Part shown: positions 44,834 to 53,814 of the stretch, in pieces
How positions within the stretch are numbered: position 1 is the first letter of the stretch
Layout: the number at the start of each line of letters is the position of its first letter
Source of the DNA: UBA8401 sp041665525
GTDB lineage: Bacteria; Bacteroidota; Ignavibacteria; UBA10030; UBA8401
DNA length: 64,000 nt
Direction of reading: 5' to 3'
NCBI GenBank assembly: GCA_041665525.1
Contig: JBAYIS010000005.1
Coordinates: forward strand, 1-64,000
The notes under the pieces: model-generated
What the model was told of the DNA's origin: nothing
Database searches by the model: none
What the model saw: only the letters and a program-made list of their open reading frames with translations
Translations under genes and position numbers: made by a program

Positions 44834-45802
44834 ATGAACATATCAAATGAATTATACTCCGCATCCCAAATCGCAGTTCGTGATTGTATGGGCGCAAAAC
44901 CGCAAGAACGGATCCTGATTGTGACCGATGAACCGCTGCGGATACTTGGATATTCACTTTGGAAAGCGGCAAAGGATCTTGGACATGACGTTCTGCTGAC
45001 GGAGATCCTTCCCCGCAAATCGAACGGAGAAGAACCTCCCGCAGAAATTGCAGAACTGATGAAACAATTTAATGTGGTGTTCTGTCCCACATCGAAATCA
45101 TTAACACACACCGATGCGCGCCGTGCCGCAAGTGCTCTCGGAGTTCGAATCGCAACACTGCCGGGAGTGACGGAAGAGATCATGATTCGCTGCATGAATG
45201 CAGACTATCATGCCATCGCGCGGCGGACACACGCACTCTGTGCGTTGCTGGAAAAGACCAGTGTTGTCCGGGTAACTTCACCGGCGGGGACGGATATTTC
45301 CATGCCAATAAAAGGACGAACGGCACATGCCAGCTCCGGTCTCTTTCTGGAAAAAGGACAATCGGGTAACCTTCCGACGGGTGAAGCATATCTCGCTCCG
45401 CTGGAACACGAATCGAATGGCATTGTGGTTGTGGATGGTTCCATGGCAAGCGTGGGGATTGTTGCAACGCCGATCCGCATTGTGGTGAAGGATGGATATG
45501 CTACGGAGATTACCGGCGGTGCAGAGGCGGAAATATTGAAGAAACTGTTCGAACCGCACGGGAAAGATGCCTACAATGTTGCTGAGTTCGGTATCGGAAC
45601 GAATGATAAAGCAATTATCACTGGTAAGATCATTGAAGATGAAAAAGTAATGGGAACCATCCACATTGCGTTCGGAGATAATAAGTCGATGGGAGGAACG
45701 GTGCGCGTTGCGAGTCATTTGGACGGACTTGTGAAAAATCCAACGGTGTGGTTCGACGACCGCAAGATTATGGCAGACGGAAAATTTACCATTGAACTAT
45801 AA
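44834..45802 (+). CDS. M29-family metallo-aminopeptidase
   Basis: The 322-residue protein has the motifs of the AmpS/PepS (M29) family: NLPTGEAYLAP with the first metal-binding Glu, EDEKVMGTIHIAFGDN with a further Glu and His, and VASHLDGLV with the His-x-x-Asp-like pair. These enzymes remove N-terminal residues from peptides using two metal ions. It is shorter than the ~410 residues usual for AmpS but fits the short leucyl-aminopeptidase branch. An in-frame TTG at 44753 lies inside the repeat element, so I chose the ATG at 44834. The thioesterase gene starts five bases after its stop. Confidence 0.85.
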   Translation: MNISNELYSASQIAVRDCMGAKPQERILIVTDEPLRILGYSLWKAAKDLGHDVLLTEILPRKSNGEEPPAEIAELMKQFNVVFCPTSKSLTHTDARRAASALGVRIATLPGVTEEIMIRCMNADYHAIARRTHALCALLEKTSVVRVTSPAGTDISMPIKGRTAHASSGLFLEKGQSGNLPTGEAYLAPLEHESNGIVVVDGSMASVGIVATPIRIVVKDGYATEITGGAEAEILKKLFEPHGKDAYNVAEFGIGTNDKAIITGKIIEDEKVMGTIHIAFGDNKSMGGTVRVASHLDGLVKNPTVWFDDRKIMADGKFTIEL

Positions 45803-45807
45803 TCTCT

Positions 45808-46251
45808 ATGAATCCTAATATTGCCGCACTCAATGCAGAGTTCGAACAAATGTCCGCGCAGTATCCGGATGCACAGCTGCCGCCCAATTGTTTTACGCTG
45901 ATGAAAGGGGAATACCTCGATTATGAGTCCCGGATGATGCTGAAAGTAATGTTTCCCGTCGCCCCGGAATTCCTCAATCCAATGAAAACGATGCAGGGCG
46001 GTTTTATTGGTGCAGCGTTCGACAACGTTATCGGTCCGCTCAGTTATCTTGCTGCCCGCGCAACATGCGTCAGTTTGGATATGCATACCAATTTCATCCG
46101 CTCGATCTTCGCCGGAGATCAATTGACGATTACCGCACGAGTGGTAATCCGCGGACGATCCACAATGAACATCTCCGCAGAAGGAGTGAACGCAAAAGGA
46201 AAACTCATTGCCACATGCACGTCGCATATGATTGTCATGAAAAAAGAATAA
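45808..46251 (+). CDS. PaaI-like hotdog thioesterase
   Basis: The 147-residue protein has the hotdog helix motif MQGGFIGAAFDNVIGPLSYL, with the catalytic-type Asp in place, followed by the strands SLDMHTNFIRSIFAGDQLTITARVV split over residues 90-114. PaaI-type enzymes split acyl-CoA thioesters. It overlaps no gene but starts five bases after the aminopeptidase, so the two are likely co-transcribed. The substrate is unknown. Confidence 0.87.
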   Translation: MNPNIAALNAEFEQMSAQYPDAQLPPNCFTLMKGEYLDYESRMMLKVMFPVAPEFLNPMKTMQGGFIGAAFDNVIGPLSYLAARATCVSLDMHTNFIRSIFAGDQLTITARVVIRGRSTMNISAEGVNAKGKLIATCTSHMIVMKKE

Positions 46252-46296
46252 ATATCCCGCAGAACTACAATTACTTACTACTCTCACAAGGTATCC

Positions 46297-47619
46297 ATGT
46301 CCTCTCAATCAAAATGGTGGCATCTGTCGCTCACCAAACAGATACTTCTCGGGCTTATCACCGGCATCTTCATCGGCTGGCTGGCACCGGAATTCTCTAA
46401 AGAAACAGCCTTCCTCCGAACGATCTTCCTGAACCTGATCAAAGTAATCATCGCTCCGCTTATTTTCGGCAGCATCGTCGCCGGGATCGCAGGCGGAGGA
46501 AGTGCGAAGAAAGTGGGACGTATCGGATGGAAATCGCTTGTCTATTTTGAGGTTGTCACGACACTCGCACTTGCCATCGGATTAATTGTTGTGAATATCA
46601 CCGGACCGGGCTATGGCGTTGAGCTAAAGGGAGATACGATCAATCTTGGAAAGATCTCCGAAACGCACCCAATGACGCTGGTTGAAACGGTTGTTCACGC
46701 ATTTCCATCAAACATCATCGATTCGATGATGCGAAACGATGTGCTGCAGATCGTGGTCTTCTCCGTGATCTTCGCATTTGCCGTTTCTGCTATGGGAAAG
46801 AAAGGAGAACCGATTCTTCAATTTGCGGACAGCTTATCGCAGGTGATGTTCAAGTTCACCAGTTACATTATGATGTTTGCCCCGTTCGGGATCGGAGCAG
46901 CGATGGCGGTGACGGTGGGACATATGGGGATCGGCGTTCTGGTCAATTTGGGAATGCTTGTCGGCACACTGTATATTGCACTGATTGTGTTTGTCGTGAT
47001 CGTTTTCGGTACGGTGATGTATATGATCAAAATGCCGCTGAAGCAATTCCTGAAAGCAATCAAGGAACCGTTCACGCTTGCGTTCGTCACAACGAGCTCC
47101 GAATCCGCTCTGCCGAAATTGATGGAAGTGATGGAACGGATCGGAGTGCCGAAGAGAATCGTTGGTTTCGTTGTTCCGACCGGATACAGTTTTAATCTGG
47201 ACGGAAGCACGTTGTATCTTGCCGTTGCTTCGGTGTTTGTTGCTCAGGCGTCCGAGACAGTGACCGGCATTCATTTTGGATGGGACCAGCAGATACTTTT
47301 GATGGTGACACTGATGATCACATCGAAAGGGATCGCCGCAGTACCGCGTGCATCGCTGGTTGTATTGTTTGCTGCGCTGCATTCTTTCGGTCTGCCGCCG
47401 GAAGGGGTTGCGGTGATCTTTGCCGTAGATGAACTGATGGATATGGCCCGCACCTCGGTGAATGTGATGGGAAATGGACTTGCCTGCGCCGTGATTGCAC
47501 GATGGGAGGGAGAATTTGACGACCATAAAGCGAGAGTATTCGGAACTGCTGAAGAGATTCGTCTTGAAACCGAAGAAGGGAATCTTGCCTTCGCTCAGGA
47601 CGCAAGCAGGGGAGAGTAG
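46297..47619 (+). CDS. Dicarboxylate/amino-acid:cation symporter (DAACS family)
   Basis: The 440-residue protein has eight membrane helices plus two hairpins. The signature motifs are IKVIIAPLIFGSIVAGIAG, FVTTSSESALPKLME (serine-rich HP1), VPTGYSFNLDGSTLYLAVA and AVDELMDMARTSVNVMGNG, where the Asp and Arg form the substrate and cation sites. The family imports glutamate, aspartate or C4-dicarboxylates with sodium or protons. The exact substrate is not resolved here. It lies 45 bases after the thioesterase. Confidence 0.96.
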   Translation: MSSQSKWWHLSLTKQILLGLITGIFIGWLAPEFSKETAFLRTIFLNLIKVIIAPLIFGSIVAGIAGGGSAKKVGRIGWKSLVYFEVVTTLALAIGLIVVNITGPGYGVELKGDTINLGKISETHPMTLVETVVHAFPSNIIDSMMRNDVLQIVVFSVIFAFAVSAMGKKGEPILQFADSLSQVMFKFTSYIMMFAPFGIGAAMAVTVGHMGIGVLVNLGMLVGTLYIALIVFVVIVFGTVMYMIKMPLKQFLKAIKEPFTLAFVTTSSESALPKLMEVMERIGVPKRIVGFVVPTGYSFNLDGSTLYLAVASVFVAQASETVTGIHFGWDQQILLMVTLMITSKGIAAVPRASLVVLFAALHSFGLPPEGVAVIFAVDELMDMARTSVNVMGNGLACAVIARWEGEFDDHKARVFGTAEEIRLETEEGNLAFAQDASRGE

Positions 47620-47627
47620 AGTTTTTC

Positions 47628-48389
47628 CTGGAACCGGTCTTCATTTATATTATCCTGTTCGCCGCTGCGCTATTTGCCGGCTTGATCGACGCGATTGCAG
47701 GAGGCGGCGGATTGATCGCGCTCCCGGTACTGCTTGGGGCGGGGGTGCCGCCGCACATCGCGCTCGGGACGAATAAATTCCAGAGTATGTTCGGTACTAT
47801 GACAGCAGCGCGGCATTATCGCCACCATGGATTGGTGCGGTTCCGAGAAGAAAAACTAGGGATTGCGTGTACACTCGTCGGAGCGGGAATCGGTGCGTGG
47901 ACAGTGCAACAGATAGATTCTGCATTGTTGGCTTACATCATTCCCGTGCTGTTACTCGGCATCGCTCTGTATTCGCTCTTTACTCCTTCGCTTGGCAAAC
48001 ATACTTCCGAAGCAAAACTCTCAAAAAGGAAATTCTTTTATTTTGTCGGGACCCCGCTCGGATTTTATGACGGATTTTTCGGTCCGGGAGTCGGCTCCTT
48101 CTGGGCGATGATGTTCATGTCGCTGATGGGGTACGAGATCCGCAAAGCAACTGCTCACACAAAGGTGATGAATCTGGCAAGCAATGTCATTTCTGTTATC
48201 GTCTTTGCACTCGGAGGTTCGGTTCTCTTCGTGTACGGCATCATTATGGCGGCAGGCCAGATTATTGGAGCTCGCATTGGGGCGCATCTTGCGGTGAAAA
48301 AGGGGATCGCGATCATCCGTCCGATATACATTGTTGTTGTCTTTGCGACAATCGCAAAACTGCTGTTCGACCGGTTCTTACAGCAGTAA
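47628..48389 (+). CDS. TauE/SafE-family permease (start codon uncertain)
   Basis: The protein has eight predicted membrane helices and the TauE/SafE signature GLIDAIAGGGGLIALPVLL with ALGTNKFQS, and a second half-repeat with GFYDGFFGPGVGSFWAMM and NLASNVISVIVF. It exports or imports small anions such as sulfite or organosulfonates. No ATG, GTG or TTG is found that keeps the whole first helix: the first TTG, at 47682, cuts it off. The in-frame codon at 47628 (CTG) would give 253 residues, with GGGGAG 13 bases upstream. Either a rare start or a sequence change in this spot is likely. Confidence 0.82.
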   Translation: MEPVFIYIILFAAALFAGLIDAIAGGGGLIALPVLLGAGVPPHIALGTNKFQSMFGTMTAARHYRHHGLVRFREEKLGIACTLVGAGIGAWTVQQIDSALLAYIIPVLLLGIALYSLFTPSLGKHTSEAKLSKRKFFYFVGTPLGFYDGFFGPGVGSFWAMMFMSLMGYEIRKATAHTKVMNLASNVISVIVFALGGSVLFVYGIIMAAGQIIGARIGAHLAVKKGIAIIRPIYIVVVFATIAKLLFDRFLQQ

Positions 48390-48438
48390 AATATTGTTCT
48401 GATAATGATATTTTCATATTGAAGGGTAAATTTCCGGC

Positions 48439-49155
48439 ATGGTAGCACTATTTATTTTACTGAACATTATGGTCTCCCCGATGCTTCAGCGCGGCGATGA
48501 CCTTTTTGTTCGTCAGGAGTATCAACGTGCAATTTCTTCCTACAATGAACATTTAAAAACCAACCCCGGAGATGCTCGGGCTTTATGGCGTGTGTCACGT
48601 GCATATATTTCGATGGGAGATGTCGCTAAAAAAGATGAACGGGAATCGTTGTATCGATTAGCGGAAGAATATGCCACGCGGGCAGTACATTCGGATTCGT
48701 TGAGTTCGGCTGCGCATACATGGCGCGCCGTTTCCCTTGGGTATATAGCGTTGTTTGAGGGAAGCCGGACGAAAGTACGGCTCTGCAATGAAATTCAACA
48801 AGAACTCGACTGTGCAATCAGACTGGATTCGACAAATGATGTGGCGTATTCGATCTATGGTACGTTTTTCCGTGCGCTCGGAAAAGTAAATTGGTTTGAA
48901 CGTACATTGGCCAATATGCTGCTGGGGGGATTACCGGCAGGAGACTTTAATGACGCCGTACGTTCACTGAAAAAGGCAATTAAGCTTGCACCAACAATCA
49001 TTCGGCATCGATATGAATTGGGCATGGTGTATCTGGATCTGGATCGAACCGAGGATGCAAAAAAGGTTTTTCTCGAAGCTCTTCAACTTCCCCCTCTTCT
49101 GGCAAGTGACGCGCAACGAATTGAACGAATGAAACGTCGCGTTGCCGAAAAGTAG
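48439..49155 (+). CDS. Tetratricopeptide-repeat protein
   Basis: The 238-residue protein begins with a short hydrophobic leader (MVALFILLNIMVSPML), so it may be secreted or anchored. TPR-type units follow: GDDLFVRQEYQRAISSYNEHLKTNPGDARAL over ~18-48, ARRYATRAVH-like (AEEYATRAVHSDSLSSAAHTW) at ~72-92, and near the C-terminus RHRYELGMVYLDLDRTEDAKKVF. Such helical repeats bind partner proteins. No enzyme motif is seen. It lies 50 bases after the permease and 78 before the phospholipase gene. Confidence 0.8.
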   Translation: MVALFILLNIMVSPMLQRGDDLFVRQEYQRAISSYNEHLKTNPGDARALWRVSRAYISMGDVAKKDERESLYRLAEEYATRAVHSDSLSSAAHTWRAVSLGYIALFEGSRTKVRLCNEIQQELDCAIRLDSTNDVAYSIYGTFFRALGKVNWFERTLANMLLGGLPAGDFNDAVRSLKKAIKLAPTIIRHRYELGMVYLDLDRTEDAKKVFLEALQLPPLLASDAQRIERMKRRVAEK

Positions 49156-49232
49156 GTACCAGTGCGTTGCTTGCTTTACCTTCCAATGAATTTCCTCTAT
49201 ATTGGAGTATCAATCCTAAGGAATTTCAATCC

Positions 49233-50342
49233 ATGCGTCTATTTTTAACGTTTCTTTTCTGTTTTCAATTGCTCTCTGCCTGGGGAGGTACGACGCATAA
49301 ATATATCAATAAAAATGCCGTCACCCATTTGCCTGTCTCGATGCAAAAATTCATCGACCAGAAGAATTTCCTTGAAACACATGCTTCCGATGCAGACAAC
49401 AGAAAAGGGGCAGATCCGACTGAAGGTCCCAAACACTATCTTGATATAGACTACTATCCCAATTTTCAGAATATGACACGGAGTTTGGATTCGTTGATTG
49501 CGAAATACGGAGTCCAGAAGGCGGTCAAAGATAACGGGATCCTCCCGTGGGCAACGGTGTGGGCAGTAGATTCATTAACAGCACAATTGAAACGAGGTGA
49601 CTGGGTCAAAGCATATCAAACCGCAGCAGACATCGGACATTATGTTGCAGACGGACATCAACCGCTGCATGTGGCGATGAACTATAATGGGCAGCTTTCC
49701 GGTAATTATGGGATCCATTCCCGGTACGAATCGACAATGATGGGGAAGTATCTTTCTTCAATCGCCATCAGCAAAGATTCCGTTCAGTATATTGCCGATC
49801 CGTTGGAGTTTGTGTTTTCGTATCTGCTGGAATCGAATGCGCTTGTTGATTCTGTGATCGCTGCAGATCGAATTGCAGCGCCTCCCACTGGTTACAGCGG
49901 CGGCGGGACACTTCCGGCAAACTATTATTCAGTTTTGTGGGATCAAACCGACGAATTTACGAAGAAGAAGCTGCATTCCGCTACGATCGATCTGGCAAGT
50001 CTTTGGTATACTGCCTGGGTGAATGCAGGATTACTCGACACGCCAACATCTTTCGATGAGTCCGAATCCGTTCAACCTCAAGTGTTCAGCCTTCACCAAA
50101 ATTATCCGAATCCATTCAATCCTTCAACGGCCATCCGCTTCAATATTATGAAAGCCGGGCATGTGAAGCTTTCCGTATATTCTATCAACGGAACAGAAGT
50201 ATCATCACTCGTTAATGCAGAAATGCAGGAAGGTTCGTACTCCATTGAATGGAACGGAGAGAATTTTCCCAGCGGCGTCTATTTTTACAGACTGGAATCA
50301 CACAACACGACCCAAACACGAAAGTTGATGTATATTAAATAG
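49233..50342 (+). CDS. Secreted zinc phospholipase C / S1-P1 nuclease-like protein with T9SS sorting domain
   Basis: The 369-residue protein has a signal peptide (MRLFLTFLFCFQLLSA) ending right before Trp-Gly, so the mature N-terminal Trp can bind zinc as in the PLC/P1 family. Metal ligands appear in order: TTHKYIN, HASDADN, KHYLDID, DIGHYVADGHQPLH and GIHSRYE. The last pair is His-x3-Glu, as in Bacillus phospholipase C, and not the His-x3-Asp of P1 nuclease, so a lipase role is favoured but not proved. The C-terminal ~85 residues open with YPNPFNPST and end RKLMYIK, a T9SS sorting domain. AAGGA lies before the chosen ATG. The transglutaminase-like gene follows with no gap. Confidence 0.9.
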   Translation: MRLFLTFLFCFQLLSAWGGTTHKYINKNAVTHLPVSMQKFIDQKNFLETHASDADNRKGADPTEGPKHYLDIDYYPNFQNMTRSLDSLIAKYGVQKAVKDNGILPWATVWAVDSLTAQLKRGDWVKAYQTAADIGHYVADGHQPLHVAMNYNGQLSGNYGIHSRYESTMMGKYLSSIAISKDSVQYIADPLEFVFSYLLESNALVDSVIAADRIAAPPTGYSGGGTLPANYYSVLWDQTDEFTKKKLHSATIDLASLWYTAWVNAGLLDTPTSFDESESVQPQVFSLHQNYPNPFNPSTAIRFNIMKAGHVKLSVYSINGTEVSSLVNAEMQEGSYSIEWNGENFPSGVYFYRLESHNTTQTRKLMYIK

Positions 50343-50960
50343 ATGAAGACGAAAACCGCATGGACGGCAAGTGAACGAAAAACACTTCGCACGTTAACAA
50401 CACCATTCAAGATTCAACAGCTGTTGGATACGATGGAATACAGCGCGGAATCCCGTTACCGTTCTCCGCGGACAGTCCTGCAGGATAGAAAAGCGCACTG
50501 TTTTGATGGTGCCGTTTTTGCGGCTGCGATGCTCGGCCGGCTCGGCTACACACCGCTGATTGTGGATATGCAGGCGGTGCGTGATGACGACCATGTGATC
50601 GCCATTTTCAAAAAGAATGGATTTTTCGGAGCGGTGGCAAAATCGAATTTTGTCGGCCTCCGATTCCGCGAACCGCTCTACCGCGATGTGCGGGAACTGG
50701 TAATGTCCTATTTCGAGTCATTCTACAACCTGGACAAGGAAAAATCGTTGCGGCAATTTTCTGTGCCGCTGGATCTTTCCACGTATAAAAATTATGAATT
50801 TGATGACGAGGTATTGGAGGCGATCGGGTTGAAGCTTAGTTACATTCCGGTAACAAAACTGATGACTCCGGCGCAGATCCGTTCCCTGCAGAAAGTGGAT
50901 CCCCGGACATACAAAGCAGGGATGCTTGGAGCGATACGAAAAGGGATATATAAACCCTAA
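50343..50960 (+). CDS. Transglutaminase-like cysteine protein of unknown role
   Basis: The 205-residue protein has a likely Cys-His-Asp centre: Cys58 in KAHCFDGAVFAAAMLGRLGY and His in RDDDHVIAIF, as in transglutaminase-like papain folds of bacteria. The rest has no motif. There is no signal peptide, so it should be cytoplasmic. Its ATG directly follows the stop codon of the T9SS phospholipase gene, with zero spacing, so the pair is in one transcript. An SDR gene follows after 14 bases. Confidence 0.75.
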   Translation: MKTKTAWTASERKTLRTLTTPFKIQQLLDTMEYSAESRYRSPRTVLQDRKAHCFDGAVFAAAMLGRLGYTPLIVDMQAVRDDDHVIAIFKKNGFFGAVAKSNFVGLRFREPLYRDVRELVMSYFESFYNLDKEKSLRQFSVPLDLSTYKNYEFDDEVLEAIGLKLSYIPVTKLMTPAQIRSLQKVDPRTYKAGMLGAIRKGIYKP

Positions 50961-50974
50961 AGGAGGGTAGGAGC

Positions 50975-51760
50975 ATGGCGAACAGAACAGCACTCATTAC
51001 CGGAGCGTCCGGCGGAATCGGCTATGAACTGGCAAAACAATTTGCAAAGAATGGACATGATCTAGTTCTGGCGGCGCGAAATGCTGACAAGCTGAAAGAA
51101 ATTGCGGAGGAACTGCAAACTGCCTGGAAAATCACAGCCCACATCGTACCGATGAATCTTGCCCAATCCGATGCACCGAACGAATTGTTCCATTATCTGG
51201 AACGAAACAACATTACAATCGATTTTCTCGTGAACAACGCCGGCTTCGGCATCCATGGCAAATTCTCCGAAAGCGAACTGCAGGAACAACTGGACCTGTT
51301 GCAATTGAACATCACAACACTGACGCACCTCTCCCGGTTGTTCCTTCCCGGGATGTTGAAACGAAAATTCGGAGGGATACTGAACATTGCTTCAACGGCG
51401 GCATTCCAGCCGGGACCAATGATGGCGACATACTATGCAAGCAAATCGTACGTTCTTTTCCTTTCCGAAGCGTTGGCGGTTGAAACGAAGGGGACTGGTG
51501 TATGGGTCTCCGTGATTTGTCCCGGGCCGACGGGTACGGGATTTCAAAAACGCGCGGGAGTTGAAGAAACGATCCTTATGAAAAAGACCGGACTGATGAT
51601 GAATGTTTCCAAGGTTGCGGCTGTTGGCTACGCCGGATTTATGAAGAAAAAAGCGATTATCATACCCGGTGTGGCAAACCGGATGTTTGCATTGGGACCG
51701 CGTTTCTCACCGAGAAAACTAACCCGTGAAATCGTACAATACTTACATAATGGTGTTTGA
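50975..51760 (+). CDS. Short-chain dehydrogenase/reductase
   Basis: The 261-residue protein is a classical SDR. The cofactor loop is TGASGGIGYELAKQF (~8-22), the NNAG motif is at NNAGFGI (~86-92), the catalytic Ser is in NIASTAAF and the catalytic Tyr-x3-Lys in TYYASKSYV. VICPGPTGTGF completes the pattern. The DltE/YqjQ-like group is the nearest; substrates are unknown. Its stop codon overlaps the uvrB ATG by one base. Confidence 0.93.
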   Translation: MANRTALITGASGGIGYELAKQFAKNGHDLVLAARNADKLKEIAEELQTAWKITAHIVPMNLAQSDAPNELFHYLERNNITIDFLVNNAGFGIHGKFSESELQEQLDLLQLNITTLTHLSRLFLPGMLKRKFGGILNIASTAAFQPGPMMATYYASKSYVLFLSEALAVETKGTGVWVSVICPGPTGTGFQKRAGVEETILMKKTGLMMNVSKVAAVGYAGFMKKKAIIIPGVANRMFALGPRFSPRKLTREIVQYLHNGV

Positions 51761-53781
51761 TGTCTTTTACTCTTGTTTCAGATTATAGCCCGCAGGGTGA
51801 CCAACCCGAAGCGATTCGACAATTGACCGAAGGGATAGCCCGGGGAGATAAATTCCAAACGCTTCTTGGTGTAACTGGCAGCGGCAAAACATTTTCTGTT
51901 TCCAATGTGATCAAGAATTTTGACCGGCCGGTGCTGATCATGTCGCACAATAAAACCCTTGCGGCGCAGTTGTATGCGGAGTTCAAGACATTCTTCCCGA
52001 ACGATCACGTTGAATTCTTCATTAGTTACTACGACTATTACCAGCCGGAAGCGTACGTTCCGACAACCGATACGTACATTCAAAAAGACTCTTCGGTGAA
52101 CGAAGAGATCGACCGGCTGCGCCTCCGTGCGACCAGTGCACTGTTATCCGGAAAACGAAACGTTATCGTCGTCGCCTCCGTCAGTTGCATCTACGGTATC
52201 GGAGCGCCGGACGAATGGATCGCACAGATGGTGGTGATTAAAAAAGGGGACAAGATCGAACGGAACAGGCTCCTTCGAAAACTGCTGGATATTTTTTATT
52301 CGCGCAATGATTATGAGTTCCAGCGCGGCACCTTCCGAGTCCGAGGCGATGTCGTTGAAGTGATTCCCGCATATGAAAACGACGAGGCAATCCGTGTGGA
52401 ATTCTTCGGCGACGAGATCGAGAAGATTTCCTACATCAATTCCTTTGACGGAACGATCATCGGCGAAACAGATTATGATGTGATCTATCCCGCAAAACAG
52501 TTTGTCACCACCAGAGAATCACTGGAAAAAGGAGTCAAGTCGATTGAGATTGAGTTGAAGGAACGGCTGGAGGAGATGCGCAACATGGGAAAACTTGTTG
52601 AGGCGCAGCGGTTGGAGCAGCGAACGCGGTTCGGTCTGGAAATGATGCGCGAAGTTGGCTATTGCAACGGCATTGAGAATTACTCCCGCCATCTTGCTGG
52701 GCGGCCGCCGGGATCCCGGCCATTCTGTTTATTCGACTACTTCCCGAAAGACTATCTTCTTGTGATTGACGAATCGCATGTTTCCGTTTCGCAGATCGGT
52801 GCTATGTATTTCGGTGACCGCAGCCGGAAAACAACACTAGTGGAACATGGATTCCGGCTTCCATCCGCGCTCGATAACCGTCCGCTGAAATTTGACGAGT
52901 GGGAACAAATGGTAAACCAGGTGATCTTTGTTTCAGCAACACCGGGGAATTATGAAATGGAAAAGACCCAGGGAGTGTTTGTGGAACAAGTCATCCGTCC
53001 GACGGGTTTGCTCGATCCGGTGATCGAAGTCCGACCGGTGAAAAATCAAATCGACGATCTGCTGGCGGAGATCCGCGATAAAGTGAAAAAGAGTGAGCGC
53101 GTGCTGGTGACGACGTTGACAAAAAGGATGGCAGAAGATCTAACGGAATACCTGCTCGATCTTGGGATCAAAGTGGAATATATCCACTCCGAAGTGGATG
53201 CCCTGCACCGAGTGGAGATTCTCCGAAATCTTCGGCTTGGACACAGCGACGTGATCGTCGGCGTAAACTTGTTGCGTGAAGGACTTGATCTGCCGGAAGT
53301 CTCTATGGTTGCCATTTTGGATGCTGACAAAGAAGGGTTTCTCCGTTCCGAGCGGTCGCTGATTCAGACGGCAGGAAGAACTGCCCGAAATGCCAATGGA
53401 AAAGTGATTATGTATGCGGATAAGATCACCGATTCCATGAAAAAAACGATCGATGAAACAGAACGACGCCGCAAAAAACAGATCGCCTATAATACAGAAC
53501 ACGGAATAACGCCGAAAACGATCTATAAAACGCACGACGAGATTATTGCCTCTACTGCTGTTGCCGATGTTTCGTCACGATACGATGCAAAGAAAGAACA
53601 AAAACATCTGGCAGTAGTTGCGGATAATGTGGTGAAGTATCTATCTTTAGATCAGCGGAATGATCTTATCGAAGAATTGACTGCAGAAATGCAACGTGCC
53701 TCGGCTGATTTGGAATTCGAACGGGCTGCACAGCTTCGTGATGAGATCAACCGGCTGACCAACGACAACGCGAAAAAATAG
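51760..53781 (+). CDS. uvrB: Excinuclease ABC subunit B
   Basis: The 673-residue helicase-like protein matches UvrB in length and in all motifs. Walker A is GVTGSGKTFS (~38-47), the beta-hairpin that probes damaged DNA is YYDYYQPEAYVP (~91-102), Walker B lies in LLVIDESHV, motif V is GVNLLREGLDLPEV and motif VI is QTAGRTARN. The C-terminal UVR domain ends LEFERAAQLRDEI, which binds UvrC. It works in nucleotide excision repair. It follows the SDR gene with one base of overlap; ComF follows. Confidence 0.98.
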   Translation: MSFTLVSDYSPQGDQPEAIRQLTEGIARGDKFQTLLGVTGSGKTFSVSNVIKNFDRPVLIMSHNKTLAAQLYAEFKTFFPNDHVEFFISYYDYYQPEAYVPTTDTYIQKDSSVNEEIDRLRLRATSALLSGKRNVIVVASVSCIYGIGAPDEWIAQMVVIKKGDKIERNRLLRKLLDIFYSRNDYEFQRGTFRVRGDVVEVIPAYENDEAIRVEFFGDEIEKISYINSFDGTIIGETDYDVIYPAKQFVTTRESLEKGVKSIEIELKERLEEMRNMGKLVEAQRLEQRTRFGLEMMREVGYCNGIENYSRHLAGRPPGSRPFCLFDYFPKDYLLVIDESHVSVSQIGAMYFGDRSRKTTLVEHGFRLPSALDNRPLKFDEWEQMVNQVIFVSATPGNYEMEKTQGVFVEQVIRPTGLLDPVIEVRPVKNQIDDLLAEIRDKVKKSERVLVTTLTKRMAEDLTEYLLDLGIKVEYIHSEVDALHRVEILRNLRLGHSDVIVGVNLLREGLDLPEVSMVAILDADKEGFLRSERSLIQTAGRTARNANGKVIMYADKITDSMKKTIDETERRRKKQIAYNTEHGITPKTIYKTHDEIIASTAVADVSSRYDAKKEQKHLAVVADNVVKYLSLDQRNDLIEELTAEMQRASADLEFERAAQLRDEINRLTNDNAKK

Positions 53782-53814
53782 TCCGTTACGAACAATTGAA
53801 CAGGAGCACAGTCA

